Below, piece by piece: positions 44,244 through 57,498 of a stretch of 64,000 nt of DNA. The notes under the pieces were generated by a model that did no database searches, was not told where the DNA came from, and worked only from the letters and a program-made list of their open reading frames with translations. Origin of the DNA: Cryptomeria japonica (taxonomy: Eukaryota; Streptophyta; Pinopsida; Cupressales; Cupressaceae); the NCBI RefSeq assembly GCF_030272615.1, contig NC_081408.1, forward strand, positions 614,974,476 to 615,038,475, in the 5' to 3' direction. How positions within the stretch are numbered: position 1 is the first letter of the stretch; each line of letters begins with the position of its first letter. The position numbers and the translations under genes are program-made.

Positions 44244-45926
44244 GGAGGAGCAACCTACCCACGGATTCAGGATCGACTCCCGAGCTTGATTCAAAGTCGT
44301 CCGGACGCAAGTGGACTATATAGATGGCCCCCACAATAAATGATAGTACGTTGGCCAGACATCATCTGGATTCCCGCAATTTCTTGCCACTAGTAAATAG
44401 CCGATTGAAGACGTTTTATTCTAAAAGTAACAGACTAGACAGGTCCAAATCGCTATATTTTAATGGACTTAATTTAAGTGACTTCCAAAAATCAAAGTAT
44501 CTGTGTACCAGTTCATGGTCGGTGGCACCGCCTAAGGTCCTCTTCTCGAAACTTATTGCTCCTCTTAAATCCTGACGTTTGGTACACAACAAACGTGCAA
44601 TGGAACAGCTTTTGATTCGTTTGCCGTGAATCTCACGTGTTTTAATGGCGTTTCATTGTTGGATTGCTACTGGTCTTCGGCATTTCAACCTACTTTGCCT
44701 AAAACAAATGCATAACGAACGGTTAATTAAACATTTTATTTTCTTTGAAAGCACTAGCTCTTGTTGACGCCTTGTTTTTTATATCTTTAACGAGGACAAA
44801 AATCTTTATGCATTATGACTTAAGTTCCACTCCACGCGCCTAAGCTTTTAGGAATATTTTAACTGTCGACAAAAAAAGATGATGCACTAGAATATAAAAT
44901 TAACCCCACCAAATGCTCTTGCTCCTGTTGACTGTCATGCGCATTAAAAGCAAATTGCTAGGGCCGGCTGGACATGTCCCTTCTGAGTTTCCTGGAAATG
45001 GCAATGGCTATCTAGCATGCATACTGGATAAACATTTGACCAATTACTCGAATGTAAACACTACTTATTTGAATTTCAATTAATTATTATTCAAATTAAA
45101 TGATTGATACAGATTATTAATTAAAATGTTGAATAAACAATACTTGTATGATGTGAAAACCCAAAAACTATATATTTATACAACAAGAAGATAATTTTTC
45201 ACCACCTTTCTATTTTTAAGTCCCACATTTGACCATAACTGGGTTCTCAAAACCAGCTCAAAAAATAAGGTAATAATAGTTCTTATTTTACAAGGATAAG
45301 ATCACAAAGAATAAGACTTATGGAAGCTAACGAAGGGCTTATTTAGCCAAAATTTTTCCTAGCCATTGTGAACGCTAGTGTTATCACAGAATAAAAGAAC
45401 TCGGCAGACTTGCCATTTCAGCTGTGATAGTCACTTTAAACCAAATTCCAAGCATCGATAATAGGCAATAGCACTAGTCCTGAACAAGAAAAATAAGCTG
45501 CAGCATTTGAGATGTCACCCACAATTATACAGACATTGGTTGTCTGTTCTTTATTTCCTCGGCTTTTGTATGAACCATATCCTGTGTATTAAAAATCAAA
45601 ATGTTTGTGCTATGCATCGATCAAGGCTTCCAAGTCTGGCTGTCTTATCCACACCAAAAATACCCTGGCGGCACCAACCCTGATGAATATGCACTTTTAG
45701 AACTTTCAAGCCATTTGTTACAGCATTTGGGGTTGAACGGTATGAGATAAGGTTGCTACCTTGTAGTCAGCACATGTTAAGGAATAAGCATTAATAGTTC
45801 TTTTGGTGGTAGTAATGATTGCCCATCAATGGGATGTCTGAATTACTCTAGAACATGATGATAGGGCAGAGAATGGCAGTGATAATTTTATACTTTCTGA
45901 AATAAGACATCTCCAGTGTTGGTATA

Positions 45927-47108
45927 TTACATATAGCCGAAACCAATATTTTCCCACTTGAATGGTGCAATTGAACCAATACGTGGGGGTCCCTTGAACA
46001 GAAGGCAAACACATACACATACTGCTGCAATAGCCAGCATGGTAAGCATGTAAGGCCGATATAAGACTCCTTGATTACCAGCTACCCTTCTTAGTCTCCT
46101 GTTGGCAAGACTTGCACACTGAGCACAGGTTTGTGGAAGCTTCTGCTGTGATGATATTATAGAAAGTGTCTTTGATTGCAAAGTTCCAACAATTCCTTCT
46201 GTCACAGACTCCTTTTCAGGTGTTCCTATGTTGGTGACTGTAACTGACACCTGAGAATTCCTCCTATCTGACAGTTTTCTTTCAACCAATCTGTTATATG
46301 AGTGATTGTTTCTCATCAAGGCATATGCATAAGGGGTTTGACCACTTGCATCCAAGACTGTATTCCACGATTGCAACCCAACCTAGAAAAACAACAAACA
46401 GTTTTGTCATCAGAACACAGAAACACCCTATCTTTACTGTTATGTTAATTTCCAAACAAGGAATATCCTAATTTTACTTACATTCTGTGGATCGCTTGTC
46501 AATGCATCTACCAGGAGCTCATAGTTCTCCATACTAGCTGCCAAATGCAGTGGTGTAAGGTCACCTGGACCAGCTAACTTTGGATGGAAAATATACTTCG
46601 ATGAAAAAGAACTTGTTGAGATGTCATAGTTTAGGAGCAACATCACCATTTCCTTGCAATTCTTTTTCACTGCCCTGTGCAATGGATTAGTTTCCAGCAA
46701 GACATCGTTGGATGATTCCTGCCCAGCAGCCATTTCAAAAAATATATCCAAAAGCTTCTTAACAAGAGCACACCAGTCCCTTTCCACAGCATATATGAAA
46801 ATAGACTTGAAGCGGTCAGATGAAAATTCAGGCAAAATAGGTTTACTGGCAAATTTTGCCCCTGCTTGCTGCCTGCTGCTTCTCTGGAAGAGCCATCCCA
46901 ACTCATTTAAAAAGTTAATAACCTCTTCCCTTGATCTCACTTTACTGTAATCTTGAGAATTCGCTTGTAAATGCTCTGTTACTAGCATGCATGATTTGTC
47001 CTCAAGGAATTCATCTTCAAATGCAGATTCAAGACTTTGTAACTCTCTACATATGGCAGCATCTGCAACAATAACAGGAAAGCTGTTGCCCTTTAAACCA
47101 TTTTCCAC
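45927..47108 (-). other. SPL: SPL exons 9-10: ankyrin repeats and C-terminal hydrophobic segment
   Basis: Exon 9 carries the conserved [19 protein letters not shown] and [11 protein letters not shown] blocks and then ankyrin-like repeats ([30 protein letters not shown]). Exon 10 continues with [20 protein letters not shown] and a Cys/Ala/Val-rich hydrophobic stretch ([18 protein letters not shown]), ending GFGYM before the stop. The ankyrin part suggests protein contacts; the hydrophobic end is typical of this SPL subclade and may anchor a membrane-held form. The last point is inference. Confidence 0.88.
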
Positions 47109-50100
47109 CTACATAGCACCAGAACCAAACACACTTTATCAGGACAGCTACAGAAGCATAATATTCCATAAAACAAATAATTAAAAGCAAAACATGCCTG
47201 AAACAGAATTTGAGTCAGAAACCACCTCTATGAAACAACGACCAAAAACATTTGCTGACCCCCCAGAAAATGTGAACTTTTGCACCCTGGGATTAGTTAG
47301 TGTACTTTCCGAGCAGCTCATTGTAGTATTGTCTCCTTGAAGAACATCCTTGGAGACATACTTCCCCCTATAGGCACAAAGAATCCTGCATTTACAACTC
47401 CCTGAAAGTATTAGAATTGATTGTGTGACAACTCAATCCAAGTAGAATACAAAATGACTCAATTGCAAAACTTACTTTGTATCAGGGGCAGCCAAATTAT
47501 GGCCTCTCAAGGTAAGAATGGTTTCTTGGCCTGCTATAACAGCTATGGGTAGCACATAGTAAATTTCTGGAGAGTTCCATGACCTCCAAGATCTGCACAG
47601 CCTAAGCTTACCTGTAAAAGAATGTCATGCACAAGAATTAGATGACATATTAATTTTAGTAACATTTATAACATTTGGATAGCATACATGCATCAGAGAA
47701 TTAAGAGAGATATAACATCTACAAGAAACCTAAGTTTATTCATTGCTGCTTGATTACCATCCTTGAGAGAAGCTAATTGCTGCTCAGCTTGAACCAATAC
47801 TCGGCCAGTTCTCCAGAAATCAGTGCTGGCATCCTCCACAAGTACTTTCAGGCGTTGTTGCAAGTCGTCACGTAGCTGCAAGATTCAAAATAGGGATTTT
47901 AAGTATCAATCAACTCAACAAAATCAATCTTGTCAAAACAAAACTTCTAGTTGACAAGGCTTCTCCCAATCAATAAAACAATACCACATGATTTCTTTAT
48001 AAATAATACCCTCCATAGCCTGGTATTTCATAAGACCTTTTAATCCCGTATAAATAAATTAGATGTGGAAAAACTTCTGTTTCGTACCAACATGCATGGA
48101 ATGCTATAGCAAGATAATATACATACTTATTCATTTAAGATAATACGCATACATAACTATATGTTTTTGCTAACCTTTTTTTTACCTAGTAATTTCTGCA
48201 GCACGGGAATATAAATATAAACAATCTCACAGTGCACCTATCCCACTTGCTGTGATGAAACTTATTGGATGTACCCTTGTAAGACATGTTTGTTTCTTCT
48301 GATGCTACTAACAGGAAAGTCTTTTCTTGGAGCAAGCATCTTATGCTGATACACCTATAGTAGTCCTATTTCACTTCTTTTTTTCATATTTTTATCCTTT
48401 TTGTCATTTTAATTTGAATAAAATGTATGAATCTACCATTATAATTGCTGGTTTATATTCTAAATCTTGTACCAGCACCTATCTGTGCCTCTTATCATCC
48501 CAAGTTTGAGACAATTTTAAATCTGTGGGATTTTACCATCATATAGGCATATTTACAACTACAGATTGGTTTATAAAACTCCTCCAAGTAATTGTTAATA
48601 TTTCTTTTGATAGACAGGAATATTTCACAGGAGCTAAACAAGTATTGATACATACACAGTCCCAGCTGGCAGATGGCATTGAGACAAATATGGAAAGCAT
48701 CACACATCCAGGCTTTATGTAACTCTCCATGTCAGAAGGGCTATTAGAAAGCCACTCCAGAATCTGCAGTAAAAATTTATCCAATTCTTGTAAGTTGATT
48801 TTTTAAAACTCTATAGGCATTAAGAAAGTGAATTTATACCAGAATATTTACCTGTGAGCGCAATTGCAAAGGTAAGTTGCTTGGATCTTTGTCAAATAGC
48901 TTGAAAATAATTCGCCCTGTTCGTTCCTGTCATAATATTCAAGAATAATACTTAAAGATGATTATTCCTGCAATATCTCTTTTTTAAGTGCACAAAATAA
49001 TACAGAGACTACCCCTTTGAGCACTTGCAAATATCAAGTTGAGTATCGGTGGCAGCAATTCATTTAAGCAAGATGGTTTAGACCATATACCTGTGAATCT
49101 GAATTAGAGCTAACTGGAGACAGATCTGATCCAGAAGAGGATGAAGTATAACCAGCCAATGGTGCAGGAGACCTTGATTCTGCACCTTGAAATGGTGATC
49201 TTGACACTAAATTCTGGTTAGGCATCCTATTCCCAACCTTTGAAAGATTGTATGTCAAGTACCCATCGTTGCTAGGGCTTGCATCTAGAGCTAGATTATC
49301 ATCCTTGCAAATGGAAATGCTATCATTCTCTCTGCCTTCTTGTCCAGAATGCAAAGGAAACAGTTTATGCACAAGAGGAGGTGAGGAAGATGGAGATCTT
49401 TCATCAGTAGGATTACTGCTATCAGAAGAAAAATATTTTCGGACAATGCCATTCTGAGTAGGGTTGATTCTATCAGAAGAATTGAACAGCTGCAATGACA
49501 CTGACTGCGGGAGAGCTTGCTCAGAAACCCTATCAGGGGGGCTGGAATTGGTCTTTACAGAACCAAAGAAGATGTTGGACTTCTGAGTTTGTAAAATGTT
49601 CTCTTGAGTTTTTGTAGGAGCCACTGGAGCAGGAGGTGAAGGTGCTGCCTTAAAATTAGTAACAAGCTCAGCAGCAAGGGTGTTACTCAGAATGGTAGTA
49701 AGGGCTTCAGGCGAAGAGCCTGTCAAGCCTGAAAGGATTGCCATTGCTTCTGCAGTAGTGGGTGAGGAGGATTGATGGCCATTTGCCTTGGGATCATCTA
49801 GCCTAGGGGATTGCTGTATGCCTTGAGCAATGTTAAGATCAAAACCCAATGAAGACCCAACCATTTTTTCTGAGGAAGAAGAAACCGAGATAATCTTGTT
49901 CAATAACTGAAGTAACTGATCTCTATCCGATGATAGCTTCCCCACTGTGGAACTATTGCCTGGAATTAAATTTTAATGCAAAATCAATATAGAGTACTTC
50001 AAAAGTCAGGATTTCAAGACCAAAAGTGAGAAGTAGCCTTCACCTTGAAGTCGTGATAGGATGCTGATAAGGTTTACAATGTTTAAATTTCCCAAGCCTC

Positions 50101-51369
50101 CATTGTCCTGGCTAGCAGCAGCAGCAGCTAACAGCCCCCGGGACAACGCATCCTCGGGCTGTGTCTTTCGCCTCCGCCTGTTATGTCCTGCAAGTCTTCG
50201 TCTACAGCTTCTTTTTCCCTCATCAAATTCTGGAAGCGGATGAAATCTGAACAGTGCAGGCATTTATAAGCTACAGGAATTTCATAAAATCAAACCCTAG
50301 AAAAAAAAGTGAATCGGAAAAAGAAAGAAATTTTCAAAGCCAGTCAAACAAAGAATCATGCCAAATAATTAACAATCTTCTGAAACCTGTAAAACAAACG
50401 GAATGAATCTAAACAAAAAATCTGATAACCGCGATACAAATAATAATAGAATTACACAAAAAACTCGTGTAAACTGCAAAGCATTTTTGATAGTGAGAAT
50501 TTAAATCTGATCTCTGCTATCTATGAATCAATTATATTTTGAGTTTACTTTCTCCCAATGGAATTTTACAAGTCTAAATAAAAAATTTGGAAACGTATGA
50601 TGTAGAATCATCATATACAAAAGTATTCCAACCTGCTGCACTGCTGGCAAAACCGCTGCATTAGATTACCAACGAGGGCTTTTGAAGCCTTAGAATGGGC
50701 CTCGCAGACTTTGTGGCGCCTGTGGTAGTCCTTAGCAGCAGTGAGATCACCGCGGCAGTCATCTACTTGACACATAGGATAAGAGCTACCCGGAGAGCCT
50801 GATCTTACACGCTTTATCTGCCTGGACGAACTTGCATCATCAGCATAAGAGTAACAACTCGCTCCAAGCTTCAATGCCAGGTTACCATCAGCATCATCCT
50901 CTTCTGATGAATCTTTGCTAGGAAACAAGGGCTTCGTCGCTTCCTCCAGCTTCCTTTTCTGCTCTTGAGATGTAAGGCCATTGTCTCCAGGATCCAAACC
51001 TGTGTCATCGCTAAGTCCAAGTCGCAAGACCTCCGAAGGAGCAGCCTGTGATTTGGTACTGCATGATTGGATAGGCTTTGCCAAAAACATGACATTGTCC
51101 CATTCCCATGAATTAGGGTTCCAATTAGCCCTAGAACCTTCATATGTTGAGTGATTCACTTGATGCTGTTGTTGTTGCTGATGATGACGACGATGCTGCT
51201 GTTGTTGCTGCTGCTGCTGTTGCTGCCAATTTGCTCGAGTCCATGATGAATCGGCTGGTTCAATGCAACGCTTCGCAGGAAGCGAAGAAGCGTCGAAAAA
51301 CCTGCCTGGAAGAAATTGATTATGCTGGAAAAATGGCGTAGCCACCTGTGGCCCTGCCTTGCCGTCCAT
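45927..51369 (-). CDS. SPL: SQUAMOSA promoter-binding-like transcription factor (SPL1/12/14/16 clade), ten exons
   Basis: Exons on the minus strand: 51369-50633, 50246-50044, 49959-49091, 48926-48852, 48763-48656, 47875-47758, 47611-47476, 47385-47226, 47108-46482, 46382-45927. All introns are GT-AG and all phases agree, giving 1162 residues. The protein has an N-terminal activation-type region, a SBP DNA-binding domain, a long Ser-rich middle, a conserved family region, ankyrin repeats and a hydrophobic C-terminal segment. SBP proteins bind GTAC-core DNA in the nucleus. Length and architecture place it with AtSPL14/SPL16 rather than the short miR156-regulated SPLs. I saw no miR156 site but did not search base by base. 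The ATG at 51369 ([10 protein letters not shown]) fits the family start; an in-frame ATG at 51390 would add seven residues. Confidence 0.9.
50044..51369 (-). other. SPL: SPL exons 1-2: glutamine tract and SBP zinc-finger domain
   Basis: Exon 1 encodes a Gln/His tract (minus strand of about 51160-51228), an acidic patch ([10 protein letters not shown]), and the start of the SBP domain: [24 protein letters not shown] and QRFCQQCSR. Exon 2 completes it with [18 protein letters not shown] and the bipartite nuclear signal GHNRRRRKT. The Cys3His and Cys2HisCys zinc ligands are all present. The intron splits the Arg codon in CSR-FHPL, the conserved position in plant SPL genes. Exon 1 ends at AG/GT (50633/50632). 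Confidence 0.92.
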
Positions 51370-52903
51370 TGTACAGACTCCTTTTTTCAACCCAACAAAA
51401 AAAAAGCGTCTGCCTTCAGATAGTCAAGCCTCGCAGCAAAAGTCGCTGATCTCTCCAATGTCTACCCTCTTGTGCCTATTTTATTCGCTTTACTATCGCA
51501 AGCTTCGCCATAACTTTGAACTTTCAGAAGCTCAAACCTCCCAAAACTTTACGGTGCCTCTTCCGTTGTACAAGTCATTTCTCACAAACTATATGATATA
51601 AATCACAGCTCTGAATCAGTGCTTAAAATTTCTTGAACTCCCTCAACCTTTAGATCAGCAAACTTAAAATTCAAGCAGGCTTTTGTCACTAGATATCTAA
51701 ACATTAAATCTGCAACAGCAAAGAACGCCGTAAGCTACCATTTTAGGCTGTAAGATACTTTACAAGCCTAAGCCTGCAATATTAACTCTCGTCAACAAGC
51801 TACAAACTTCCGGTCTGCAATTATCGTCTTCTAGACCTTCTATGCCGCTATACAGACATTACCCCACATTTCATTACACACAGATTTTTCCAACTCACAA
51901 CACAACAGACAGAAAACTCCTCCTCTATTCGCTTGGTTTCCCTGCATATTCGCTCCAGACGATCTACCACACAAGCATTCCCTCCAAAATTCAACGGCCC
52001 ATAAGTATGCCGCGTGACAATCTCAGAACCTCAACAAGCAAACCGCCTAAACCCTCCAATACAACGTCAAAATATCACGAAGAGCCCCTTTCCAAAGTTC
52101 GGCCTTTAAAGCAACAATCGTACCAAAATCAAACCGTGAAAACCACATCCAGACGATTCACAAAATCGTTGTACACTCCACTCACCAAGTTTGGAAGTTT
52201 TGTCGTACAAATTTGCAGTATCTCCCTCTGAGAAATCGTAACCACCTCAAACTCCGCTTACTTCCCAGATCCGTTCATTTTTCCTTCAATTTCCACCCAA
52301 ATTCTCATCAATTTCCACCAGTAAAAGCTCCGAAAATGAACAAAAATAGAGGAATCAGTGCAGGCTGTCAATGGCCACAATAATTTGAGCAGTAAAGCAA
52401 AAAAAATTCCACCATATCACCGTATCTGTACATTCTGCCTTTCACGCGATGCTTGCCTAGGGTTTTCCTAACCACACCTAAACCCCACCCCATAGTTTGA
52501 ATCAAATCGCCAAACACAACACGCAACAAGGGACTTGTACAGTGGTACCTTAGCCCATTCACGCGGAAAGAAACCCCAACGATTTCTTTTTCCGTCCACC
52601 GGCTGCCCGCCAGGGTAACCGCCTATACCCAGTTCAGAAAAAAGAAAAACAAAAACTAATAAATGACGTTTGTCCCCGCCAAAATGTCTAGTGAAAGCTG
52701 ACTCGACATTATCGTCCTTCATTCATTTTTATTAGTTGTCAATTTCAGTACGTTGATACTCCACGTCATCGCAACTAATGTATGCTTACTAAAGGGGCGC
52801 AAATAGCCTAAAGTGTAGATTCATTCCACGGAGCTTGGACTGCCTGTACACCGTCCCACAGATAAGCTTTCTGAGCCCCTTCGGGAATTTATGTTACTGG
52901 CTA
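51370..52903 (-). other. Probable 5' leader and promoter of SPL
   Basis: Upstream on the minus strand there is no other gene. The 51370-52700 stretch is pyrimidine-rich on the + strand with small open frames only, compatible with a long 5' UTR. CpG content is higher than in the transposon blocks. I could not place a TATA box or the transcription start. Confidence 0.4.
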
Positions 52904-52980
52904 GTAAAACGTACTGCCACGTGGCTGCATATTTTCCAATTGAGAGACAGTTTATCGTAAAACGTACTGCCACGTGGCTG
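52904..52980. promoter_or_regulatory. Duplicated perfect G-box upstream of SPL
   Basis: GTAAAACGTACTGCCACGTG begins at 52904 and again at 52957 (53-bp period), each followed by GCTG. Each copy contains the palindrome CCACGTGG (52917-52924 and 52970-52977), the core bound by plant bZIP and bHLH factors, and an internal GTAC, the core recognised by SBP proteins. They lie about 1.55-1.6 kb upstream of the SPL start codon. Confidence 0.55.
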
Positions 52981-55900
52981 TGTAATTTTAAATTAAGCGT
53001 CAGTTTAGCTTTAAAGTTTTGGATTTTTATTCTACAGCCGTATATTCGAATCCGATGGAGCTTTTAATTTTCTATCATTTATAAGAAGAAAGAGGAAAAA
53101 ATTTGTGTAGAACAGTGTATTTAGTTGTCAAATTCGTTGTACTATTTTTTAGTTTTTTTTCTATTTATTTATTTTATCAGATATTTTAATTTTGGTGGAT
53201 CACAAAAACAAAAGAACATAACACCCTTCACTAGGTAAATGGTGTTCGTTTTAATTAAGTATATTTGTAAAGTAAGTGTTAATGTAATTTTATATTCCTC
53301 ATCTAATAAAATAATTATTTGTATTTTTATTTATTCATTGTGGTCAACTAACTACACAACAATTATTTAATATTTGTGTGAAAAATTAATTAATGTTTTC
53401 AATAATATATAAATATTTGGGACTTACTTTTTATTTATTTATTATTTTTATTAGATATTTTAAATCTCCATGGAACACATAAACAAAAGTCCAATTGTGT
53501 TCAACTAACTAAACTAAAATTATTTAATATTTGTGTGAAAAAATTAATTAATATTCTCAATGACTCAAAAAATATTCTTATAGTTTAATTTTAGTCGTTT
53601 TAATAAATATGATGTCGTTTTGTGAAAAATTATTTAAGTTGGAGGATGTATTTTGGTGATATAAAAGAAAATTTATTACAAATCATTTAATAAGTGTGAT
53701 ATAATTTAGTAAAACTTGTAAATTAAGATTTAGTGTATGGAGTGAATTTGAATCTATTTTTTATATTAAGTATGGTAATCTAAGTTGGATGAGTTGGAAA
53801 ACCAATCTAGATAAAATAATCTCACTATGTAAATTGTTATTGAATGAATCTTATTTTCAATAAATGTGAGCAAGTAAATTATCGTGTCGAACTTAAATAT
53901 TGTAACTAATTACATTTTTATGTGGTACATGATAAACCTCACAATTAATTAATTAAGATTAGTTACAAATTTGTTGTGGTCATGACATTTACATGTATTT
54001 TGATAAAACTACATTTGGATATTGTAATGGATGTTATGGAACAATGATTTGAACATGCTTATGATAATTTGGCTTAGTTTTGTTTATGATAAATATGGTT
54101 TAGGTTTTTGATGCATTGTTGGTTTTGTACTTTGATTATATGATGGATTATTGACTTATTTGTTTGTTGAGTTATGGTTATAAGGTACCTTGTCCTTAAT
54201 TGGAAGAAGAATGTCATGAGGGAGGATGGGGTCATAAATAAAGCATGGTAGTAGATGGCATGGTAACTAGTGTCTTAATAAGTTTTTTATTATTTAGTAC
54301 TACTCTCTATTCTCATTTGTTGGTCATTGACATGATGTCAAAACTTTGCTTAAAATATAAGTCATTTGGCAAGTCAAGACAATGTATGTCATTGTCATGA
54401 TATTTATAAGCTTACACATATAAAAGTTGATATGACACTAGGTATGAGCTTGCATATTTAAAATGCCTAATATTTGTCCTAACCCATTTTATATCATAAA
54501 CCACACTCATCACTAAATCCATGTGATGTTTGGCGTTGTCATTGTATGGATAGAAATGAATATTTGAATTAAAAGTATAAGAGAGTGTTATTATTTTCTT
54601 TAATGGCCCTAAATATTAGGGTATTAAGTTTTGAGATCTATTTTGAATGATGGATGGATGACCTTCACCTCACTATATTAGGGCTAGTATAGTGTGGTCT
54701 TTGTTACAACATTCTATTCCTACCCTACCCTTATAGGGTTATATAGCCTTCATTCCACTATACCCAGATGATGGAAAGAACCTAAAACTAGAGTTTCATT
54801 TATTGTTCTATATTTTATTTGGGTATTAGTTGCATTAAGAGCTCAAGGGAATTATTGTATGGGACAAATTCTTATGACATGGAGATAAAAAGAGTTTAGA
54901 AAGGGATTTTATTTATTTTTGGGAGCTCTATCATCAATTATTAACAAGGAAATCTTGAATTGGTTTTAGAGAAGATTGCAAGTATACAACCTTGTTGTGC
55001 AAGAATCTTAGGAGTAAAGTTTAGATAGTCTTCTCAATATAAAACCTTGAGTAAGGCCCTGACATGAACTATTTCTACTCACGGTGATTTTATCTATGTT
55101 TTCTTTGTTGAAAGACATGAGTGTACCTCAAGTTATGTTGTTCATGATATATTATATAGAGTGGAACTTCTATTTATTGAGCATTTACATACATTTACAA
55201 ATATGTAAAAGTTTATATGAGAGATATTTATTCATAGAAGTAAATGATATTAGAAGGGTATGTAAATGAGCATATCTGTCAAATTTATTTCATTATATTC
55301 ATGAAAGTATGGGTAGTTTGGAAATCTTGTGCATCCTTTCTTGAAACTGGGGTTTGTATTTTCTACGAATTTGGTTTAATTGTCAGATAATTAAAATATT
55401 ATTGAGCATGATTCCTTGTAATGATTAATTGTGTGCATTAAATCTAGTATGGCATGCCACTTAGACAAGCCATTTATTACTATAAAAAGTTGTGTGACAT
55501 ATGTGGGCCTTACACCCTATGACATTTGAAATGAAACCCATGTAGTCTAGAGCAAAATGTATTAATCATGTAGAGTACTATTCATTGAATATAATATCTC
55601 ATATAACTATTGTACATGTTATTGAGCTTGAAAATATGTATCTTAATTTGATTATATATCATAATGACTAATGTGAGACAAGTTTCATGTATTAAATTTC
55701 TTAGGAAGATCTAAATCCCTAAGGTATGTGGTTTGAACTAAAAATTATGATTGTTTTGTTACTAGAATGTTGGTATTGGTGGTATAAGTTATAGTACCTT
55801 GTTTATTGAATGAAGTGCTTGCATAAGGTGTGCTCTAGGCCCTATATGTTAGATTATACCAATCCTTGGAGATTGTTGCTAATGTTGGAGTTTAATTTGG

Positions 55901-56326
55901 AAAGGAGTTTATGATTGTTGTTATATTTAGTGTGGATGTAACTATGATATGTGATTATTCCACTTGAATGTGGGGGGCTTTTTTGACCTTATAATTTTCA
56001 ATGATAATAGGACATCTATGGATGCATACACTAGATCAATAATAACAAAACACATATGGTTGTACATGGTTATAAGCAATTGTCCCTATCAAATGTAGAC
56101 TACACTTTATTTATGATTGACTAAGCATAACTTATTAGGGTTATAATAGTCATTTAGATTAGCTATACCTTGAATAAAACCATATTGTTCTAATAGGAAT
56201 CTATACTTTCTCCCTAATTTAAGAACTAGATCACATATGGACTTTGATACAAGGGCCAATTTGATCTTAGGGGATTGGTGCATGTCAATAGAGGTTCCTT
56301 ACTATATGAATGAGCTTGCAAATATG
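52981..56326. other. AT-rich intergenic region, no gene recognised
   Basis: Only short open frames without motifs. A local duplication (about 53160-53400 and 53440-53580) shares TCAACTAACTA, ATTATTTAATATTTGTGTG and AAAATTAATTAAT. The rest is probably decayed repeat. Confidence 0.4.
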
Positions 56327-56331
56327 TCAGT

Positions 56332-57493
56332 TGTTGGCATTTTTGATGTTTATGTTGTGGTTGTCATTCATGGACACACACTTGCTTTGAGATCACTTTC
56401 TATGTATGAGTTATGCTCAACCGGTATGGTATTATGTATTATAGTCCTTAGGCTATCGGTGTTTTGCAGAAAGTGTTTACCGATCTCAAGCAGTATGAAG
56501 ACCTCAAGCGGTTAGAGGATCTCAAGCGGAGCGAAGAAACTGTAGCGGCAGTTATCATTTTCCCAATCTTCATTTTTGGACAACCGGTAATTGGTTTAAT
56601 GTTTAAACCGGTATTACTCTGTGATGAGTTACCAACCGGTAATCGGTAAAGTTGTATGAACCGGTAATGCTCTGTGATGAGTTACCATCCACCGACACTT
56701 TGACGGTGATTTGTGTTGTGTTATCAAATGTGTCTAGATGCAATGAACCTAGGAACTTGCAATGTAATCCTATTGGACCGACATGAAATCAGATTCCTTC
56801 TTAAGGACATCATGTCTAGGGTTTTAGGAGATGTAGTTGTTAAGGTTTTTGGTGATTGATGAGTTTTTGTATGTGCGATCTTAGAAGAGAAGATCAAGTC
56901 CGTGTGTTGTAACAGAGTGTGGATTTAATGAAGACTGAAGTAATGTTGAAATGCATTAGCAATGAGCTATCATGGATCTAACCAAGTAGACTGTGTTATT
57001 TGCTAGATCATTCACTTGTTGATTACTCACATCTTTGACAAGTCTGAAACCCTTAACCAAGTAGGCCCAGAAAAGCCTTTGTAAATCCTCTAACAAGGTG
57101 GTTCACATCTGTGGATCTGAAATCCTCTCACAAGGTAGTCTTTAATCGGACTTATCTCCTAACAGAGATTGAGATTCCTAACAAGAGTTGTTCTGGTAAA
57201 GAACATTGTATGACCTTAACCGGTCTGGTTACTATTCTGCAGATAGTTACTTGTGAATTTCATCTCATCGTGGTTTTTCCCGTTTGGGTTTCCACGTCAA
57301 AATCTCTTGTGTTATGGTGAGTGTGCTTCTGTGGGTGAATGCCTTATTTGATGTTTGGTTTGCATTTGTGTTAACCGGTTTGTTAGTAAAAGTGTTATAC
57401 CAGTTTACTACTAAACCGTTTAAGTGTTTAAGTTCGGTATTTTTTGGTATACTAATTCACCTCACCCCCCCCACCCCCTGTTAGTATTCATCA
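56332..57493 (+). repeat. Solo copia LTR with perfect target duplication
   Basis: An 1162-bp unit starting TGTTGGCATTTTTGATG and ending TTCATCA is flanked by TCAGT at 56327-56331 and 57494-57498. It contains the dyad GTGGTTTTTCCC...GGGTTTCCAC (57270-57296), a C-rich tract (57461-57479) and repeated ACCGGTAAT phrases. The start is similar to the copia LTR at 60290. No internal region remains, so it arose by LTR-LTR recombination. Confidence 0.8.
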
Positions 57494-57498
57494 TCAGT

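Larger units (their letters stand above)
41400..45926. other. Intergenic low-copy sequence 3' of the SPL gene
   Basis: No coding domain is recognised. Short open frames at 42456 and 44324 lack motifs. It holds a CpG-containing stretch (about 42230-42480), an inverted repeat (43637-43716), a 33-bp tandem duplication (44182-44243) and repeated GGTAGATGGATA phrases (43358-43820). The part near 45500-45926 should contain the SPL 3' UTR; a minus-strand AATAAA-like signal lies near 45551-45556. Confidence 0.4.

Noticed and set aside
46654-46950. + strand open frame of 98 codons
   Set aside because: Antisense shadow of SPL exon 9.
51842-52231. 129-codon + strand open frame upstream of SPL
   Set aside because: No domain, composition follows the pyrimidine-rich leader, and it is antisense to the probable SPL 5' UTR.
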